A program made the position numbers and the translations under genes. The notes beneath the pieces are model-generated. The model saw only the letters and a program-made list of their open reading frames with translations. It was not told where the DNA came from and ran no database searches. A DNA stretch of 9,850 nt from CAYNQN01 sp964530525 (lineage in GTDB: Bacteria > Actinomycetota > Acidimicrobiia > Acidimicrobiales > Acidimicrobilacustridaceae): the NCBI GenBank assembly GCA_964530525.1, contig CAZHBH010000077.1, forward strand, positions 1 to 9,850. The letters run 5' to 3'. Shown here in pieces: positions 8,253 to 9,850 of the stretch (the stretch's first letter is position 1; each line of letters begins with the position of its first letter).

Positions 8253-8259
8253 CGGGCAA

Positions 8260-8265
8260 ATCGTA
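8260..8265 (-). promoter_or_regulatory. Possible leaderless promoter -10 of the CLC gene
   Basis: On the minus strand TACGAT (8265-8260) lies exactly 7 bases before ATG 8252, the spacing at which transcription would begin at the start codon itself. No good -35 was found. An alternative -10 at about 8285-8280 would give a leader of about 20 bases, still without a Shine-Dalgarno site. The palindrome at 8266-8276 directly abuts this hexamer. Confidence 0.4.
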
Positions 8266-8298
8266 TCGTGTCACGAGGTATATTCGCTCGTGTCACGA
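8266..8298. promoter_or_regulatory. Tandem palindromic operators, probable MarR-family binding sites
   Basis: The 11-base palindrome TCGTG-T-CACGA occurs twice and is identical at 8266-8276 and 8288-8298. The centres are 22 bases apart, about two helical turns, so two dimers would bind the same face of the DNA. The copies flank a TATATT -10 for the plus-strand MarR gene, and the left copy abuts the putative -10 of the CLC gene. MarR proteins usually bind palindromes in their own divergent promoter and repress both genes. Binding is inferred, not shown. Confidence 0.75.
8279..8284 (+). promoter_or_regulatory. Probable -10 element of the marR-family gene
   Basis: TATATT matches the -10 consensus at 5 of 6 positions and lies between the two operator palindromes. 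Transcription would start near 8291, inside the right-hand palindrome, giving a leader of about 23 bases. No clear -35 is present at the expected distance. Confidence 0.45.
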
Positions 8299-8313
8299 CC
8301 TAAGGTGGGACAC

Positions 8314-8799
8314 GTGCCCCGGCGAACCGCCTCCTCGTCCGACCGCTCCTCAGGCCAAGCCGTCTCGGACGGCCTCACCGCGAGCTCTGGCTCCAGCTAC
8401 CAACTCTCCGATCGCGACTACCAGACCCTCGCCCAGTTCCGTCACGCCCTGCGGGTGTTCATGAGGACATCCGAGGACGCCGCCCGAGAGACGGGCCTGA
8501 CGCCGGCCCAGCACCAACTCCTCCTGGCGATCCGTGGCCACGCCGGCGAGGGAGGACCGTCGACGTCAGACGTCGCCGAGATGCTCCAGCAGAAGGTGCA
8601 CTCCGTGGTGGAGCTGGCGGATCGTGCGGAGGAGGCCGGATTGGTCCAGCGCACGGCCGACCCCTCCGACGGGAGGCGCAAGCTGCTCTCGCTCACCGAC
8701 AGGGGCGAGGAGCTCCTTGCCCAGCTCTCGCTCTTCCACCGAGACGAGCTGCGTCGCTTCCGTCGCGAGATGACCCAGATCCTCCAAGAGCTGCAGTAG
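8314..8799 (+). CDS. MarR-family winged-helix transcriptional regulator
   Basis: The chosen GTG start at 8314 is preceded by AAGGTGGG (8302-8309), giving 161 residues, normal for MarR proteins. The frame extends upstream to 8002, but only through antisense of the CLC gene and across its promoter. GTG codons at 8290 and 8305 are less likely alternatives. Residues 1-30 are a Ser-rich disordered tail. Residues 33-61 form the dimerisation helix, and 'GLTPAQHQLLLAIRGH' (71-86) is the typical MarR start of the DNA-binding domain. The winged helix-turn-helix spans about 91-140: 'STSDVAEMLQQKVHSVVELA' recognition segment, then the wing DPSDGRRK (126-133) with LSLTDRGEELL. C-terminal helices complete the dimer interface. 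It is likely a repressor of itself and of the divergent CLC gene through the tandem palindromes. Its ligand is unknown. A short GC-rich hairpin follows the stop. Confidence 0.93.
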   Translation: MPRRTASSSDRSSGQAVSDGLTASSGSSYQLSDRDYQTLAQFRHALRVFMRTSEDAARETGLTPAQHQLLLAIRGHAGEGGPSTSDVAEMLQQKVHSVVELADRAEEAGLVQRTADPSDGRRKLLSLTDRGEELLAQLSLFHRDELRRFRREMTQILQELQ

Positions 8800-8813
8800 C
8801 CGGCGGGGCCGGC
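8799..8813 (+). terminator. Short GC hairpin at the marR stop codon
   Basis: GCCGGC (8799-8804), loop GGG, GCCGGC (8808-8813) forms a 6-bp stem that begins at the last base of the stop codon. No T-run follows. It may help end transcription before the tRNA gene, but the evidence is structural only. Confidence 0.35.
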
Positions 8814-8885
8814 AGCCCGACCGCCACGCTCTGCCAACGGGGGATCGGGCCGAGTCACCCCAGAAGGCGGCAGAATGTCAGCCAC

Positions 8886-8962
8886 GCCCGGATAGCTCAG
8901 CTGGTCAGAGCAGCTGTCTTGTAAACAGCAGGTCGTCGGTTCGAATCCGACTCCGGGCTCCA
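8886..8962 (+). tRNA. trnT: tRNA-Thr, anticodon TGT
   Basis: All cloverleaf parts are visible. The acceptor stem is GCCCGGA (8886-8892) with TCCGGGC (8952-8958), followed by discriminator T and encoded CCA. The D arm contains AGCTCAG...GGTCAGAGC. The anticodon stem GCTGT/ACAGC encloses the loop CTTGTAA with anticodon TGT, which reads ACA threonine codons. The T arm is TCGG-TTCGAAT-CCGA. At 77 bases it looks intact and functional. It points toward the lipoprotein gene, whose stop codon lies 33 bases away. Confidence 0.97.
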
Positions 8963-8994
8963 TCCGCTCCCAAGGTCTGACCGAGGGCAGCCTC

Positions 8995-9720
8995 TCAGCT
9001 CTCGAGGATCTTCTGAAGGGCGTCCTGCACGACGTTCAGCGGATCGGGAGCGGCAGACAGGTCGGCCCCCAGGGAGTTGGCGAACTGCATCGTCACCACC
9101 AGCTGGCCAAGGAGGATGGCCACGGCCTGCGACTCGAAGTCGGCGGAGTTGACGCTCCACGCGAAGGCCCGGTCGGCATCGGGGAGATCGCTGCTGAGGT
9201 CGATCCGCGGGCTGATGTTCACCGCGGTGGACTGGCCACCGGACCCGACGACCTCACCCTGGGAGCAGTCGAGTCCGGAGACCCCGGCCATGAACGACTC
9301 CTCCGCCTGGGAGGGGCTCTCGAAGTAGCGGATCTCCTCGACGAAGGCGAGGTTGCCGTCGGCAGACTCGGCTGTGGCTCCGACCTCGACGTCCGGTGGG
9401 GCGACGCTGTCGGCTCGCGGCGTCCCGCAAGGTGCGGGGCCAGGGGGGTCGGTCATCTCGTGCGAGGCGGCGACGAAGCCCGTTCCCACCTCTGTGGGGG
9501 TGAGCAGAGCCGCCTGGGCGAGCTCCTCGACGTCGGCCAAAGAGAGCGCCTCGGGTTCGGTGGTGTCGGGGCCCGCGACAGTCGTGTCGGTGCCCACCGT
9601 CGTGTCGGGGCTACCGCTACCGGATTCGGAGGTCGAGCACGCAGCGGCGCCGACGACCAGAGCCAGGGCGGCAAGGAGTGCGCCGAGGCGATAGGGACGA
9701 GCGTGATCTGAACGTGACAT
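8995..9720 (-). CDS. Secreted lipoprotein, possible PknH-like sensor domain
   Basis: ATG 9720 is chosen because GGGGAG lies 8 bases upstream; an in-frame GTG at 9729 has the same site too close. The 241-residue product has a lipoprotein signal: basic N-terminus, hydrophobic helix 12-27, and 'VVGAAAC' with Cys28 as the lipidation site. Residues 29-57 are a Ser/Thr/Asp/Gly linker with three DTT[V/E] repeats. The globular part (about 60-240) has C98 and C152, possibly a disulphide, an aromatic-acidic 'IRYFESPSQAEESF' segment and a hydrophobic strand before the C-terminus. This order, including 'LLTPTEVGTGF' near the start, resembles the extracellular PknH-type sensor domain of actinobacterial lipoproteins, but the match is by eye. 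The protein would sit on the outer face of the cytoplasmic membrane. No kinase or operon partner is visible, and the role is unknown. Confidence 0.88.
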   Translation of the reverse strand: MSRSDHARPYRLGALLAALALVVGAAACSTSESGSGSPDTTVGTDTTVAGPDTTEPEALSLADVEELAQAALLTPTEVGTGFVAASHEMTDPPGPAPCGTPRADSVAPPDVEVGATAESADGNLAFVEEIRYFESPSQAEESFMAGVSGLDCSQGEVVGSGGQSTAVNISPRIDLSSDLPDADRAFAWSVNSADFESQAVAILLGQLVVTMQFANSLGADLSAAPDPLNVVQDALQKILES

Positions 9721-9758
9721 CGGCGGCACTCCCCAACTTCACCGGATAGGACACGCGC

Positions 9759-9764
9759 ATTATC
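9759..9764 (-). promoter_or_regulatory. Probable -10 of the lipoprotein gene
   Basis: On the minus strand GATAAT matches the -10 consensus at 5 of 6 positions. It sits 38 bases before the ATG and would give a leader of about 30 bases. No -35 near consensus was found. Confidence 0.4.
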
Positions 9765-9797
9765 ACCCAGTTGTTGCCGCTGGGCTGCGATGCGTGA

Positions 9798-9827
9798 AGG
9801 AGGCCGGGGCGTGAGCCCCGGCCTCCT
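9798..9827. terminator. 13-bp GC hairpin with GTGA tetraloop
   Basis: AGGAGGCCGGGGC (9798-9810), loop GTGA, GCCCCGGCCTCCT (9815-9827) is a perfect 13-bp stem. GTGA is a GNRA-type tetraloop on the plus strand. It lies upstream of the lipoprotein promoter, so it most likely ends a minus-strand gene beyond the right edge. There is no long T-run on either side. Confidence 0.6.
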
Positions 9828-9834
9828 CCAACTC

Positions 9835-9848
9835 GGGCCCTTGGGCCC
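9835..9848. repeat. GGGCCC direct/inverted repeat at the right edge
   Basis: GGGCCC-TT-GGGCCC can fold as a 5-bp stem with a CTTG loop. It lies 8 bases beyond the larger hairpin and may form part of the same transcription-end region. Confidence 0.3.
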
Positions 9849-9850
9849 TA

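Noticed and set aside
8002..8313. N-terminal extension of the MarR frame
   Set aside because: It would be antisense to the CLC gene and cross the divergent promoter and both operators. A GTG with a good Shine-Dalgarno site at 8314 gives a normal-length MarR protein.
8307..8320. Third dyad GGGACACGTGCCCC over the MarR start codon
   Set aside because: It has a mismatch and does not match the two identical palindromes, and GC-rich dyads of this size arise by chance. It could still be a weak accessory site.
8442..8963. Minus-strand frame of 173 codons beginning MEPGVGFEPTTCCLQDSC
   Set aside because: The N-terminal part is the reverse complement of the tRNA-Thr gene. Proteins with GFEPTT...DQLSYPG are a well-known annotation artefact. 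The rest is antisense to the MarR gene.
8983..8994. Small inverted repeat GAGG-GCAG-CCTC between the tRNA and lipoprotein ends
   Set aside because: The stem is only 4 bp, too weak to call as a terminator, although its position would suit one.
8897..9160. Minus-strand frame ending SNRRPAVYKTAALTS
   Set aside because: Its end is again antisense tRNA, another familiar artefact, and its start lies within the lipoprotein gene in a different frame.
1..9850. CRISPR array, insertion sequence, prophage or defence genes
   Set aside because: I saw no regularly spaced repeats, transposase or integrase motifs, terminal inverted repeats or tRNA-associated attachment duplication. The repeats in 1-5101 are protein-domain repeats diverged at the DNA level.

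Overview
The window is high-GC DNA with an actinobacterial look. Shine-Dalgarno sites are AGGAGG-like, secreted proteins carry Thr-rich 'DTTV'-type linkers, and a tRNA gene encodes its own CCA. The style would fit an Acidimicrobiia-like actinobacterium, but this is inferred from protein style only; no marker gene is present to prove it.

Layout, left to right. (1) Positions 1-5101, minus strand: the first 1,700 codons of one very large secreted protein whose 3' end lies beyond the left edge. It has a signal peptide, about nine Ig-like beta-sandwich repeats, three modules that carry paired cysteines, and a fibronectin type III domain at the truncated end. All open plus-strand frames here are shadows of it. 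(2) 5205-6146, minus: a LysR-type regulator, closed by a hairpin and preceded by its own promoter. (3) 6147-6455: a 309-base intergenic stretch of lower GC that holds the lysR promoter and a strong nested hairpin just beyond the next gene. (4) 6456-8252, minus: a CLC-family chloride transporter or channel with two C-terminal CBS domains. (5) 8253-8313: a 61-base divergent promoter region with two identical palindromes spaced two helical turns apart. (6) 8314-8799, plus: a MarR-family regulator. (7) 8886-8962, plus: tRNA-Thr(UGU). (8) 8995-9720, minus: a lipoprotein, possibly of the PknH-like sensor-domain type, with its promoter. (9) 9798-9848: GC-rich hairpins that probably end a gene beyond the right edge.

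How the genes relate. The clearest functional unit is the divergent marR/CLC pair. The tandem palindromes are well placed to let the MarR protein repress both itself and the anion transporter. The CLC protein keeps the external gating glutamate but lacks the usual internal proton glutamate, the selectivity-filter serine and the central tyrosine, so its transport mode cannot be assumed. The LysR gene precedes the giant surface-protein gene on the same strand, but a hairpin separates them and no regulatory link is shown. No CRISPR array, insertion sequence, prophage or defence system is visible.
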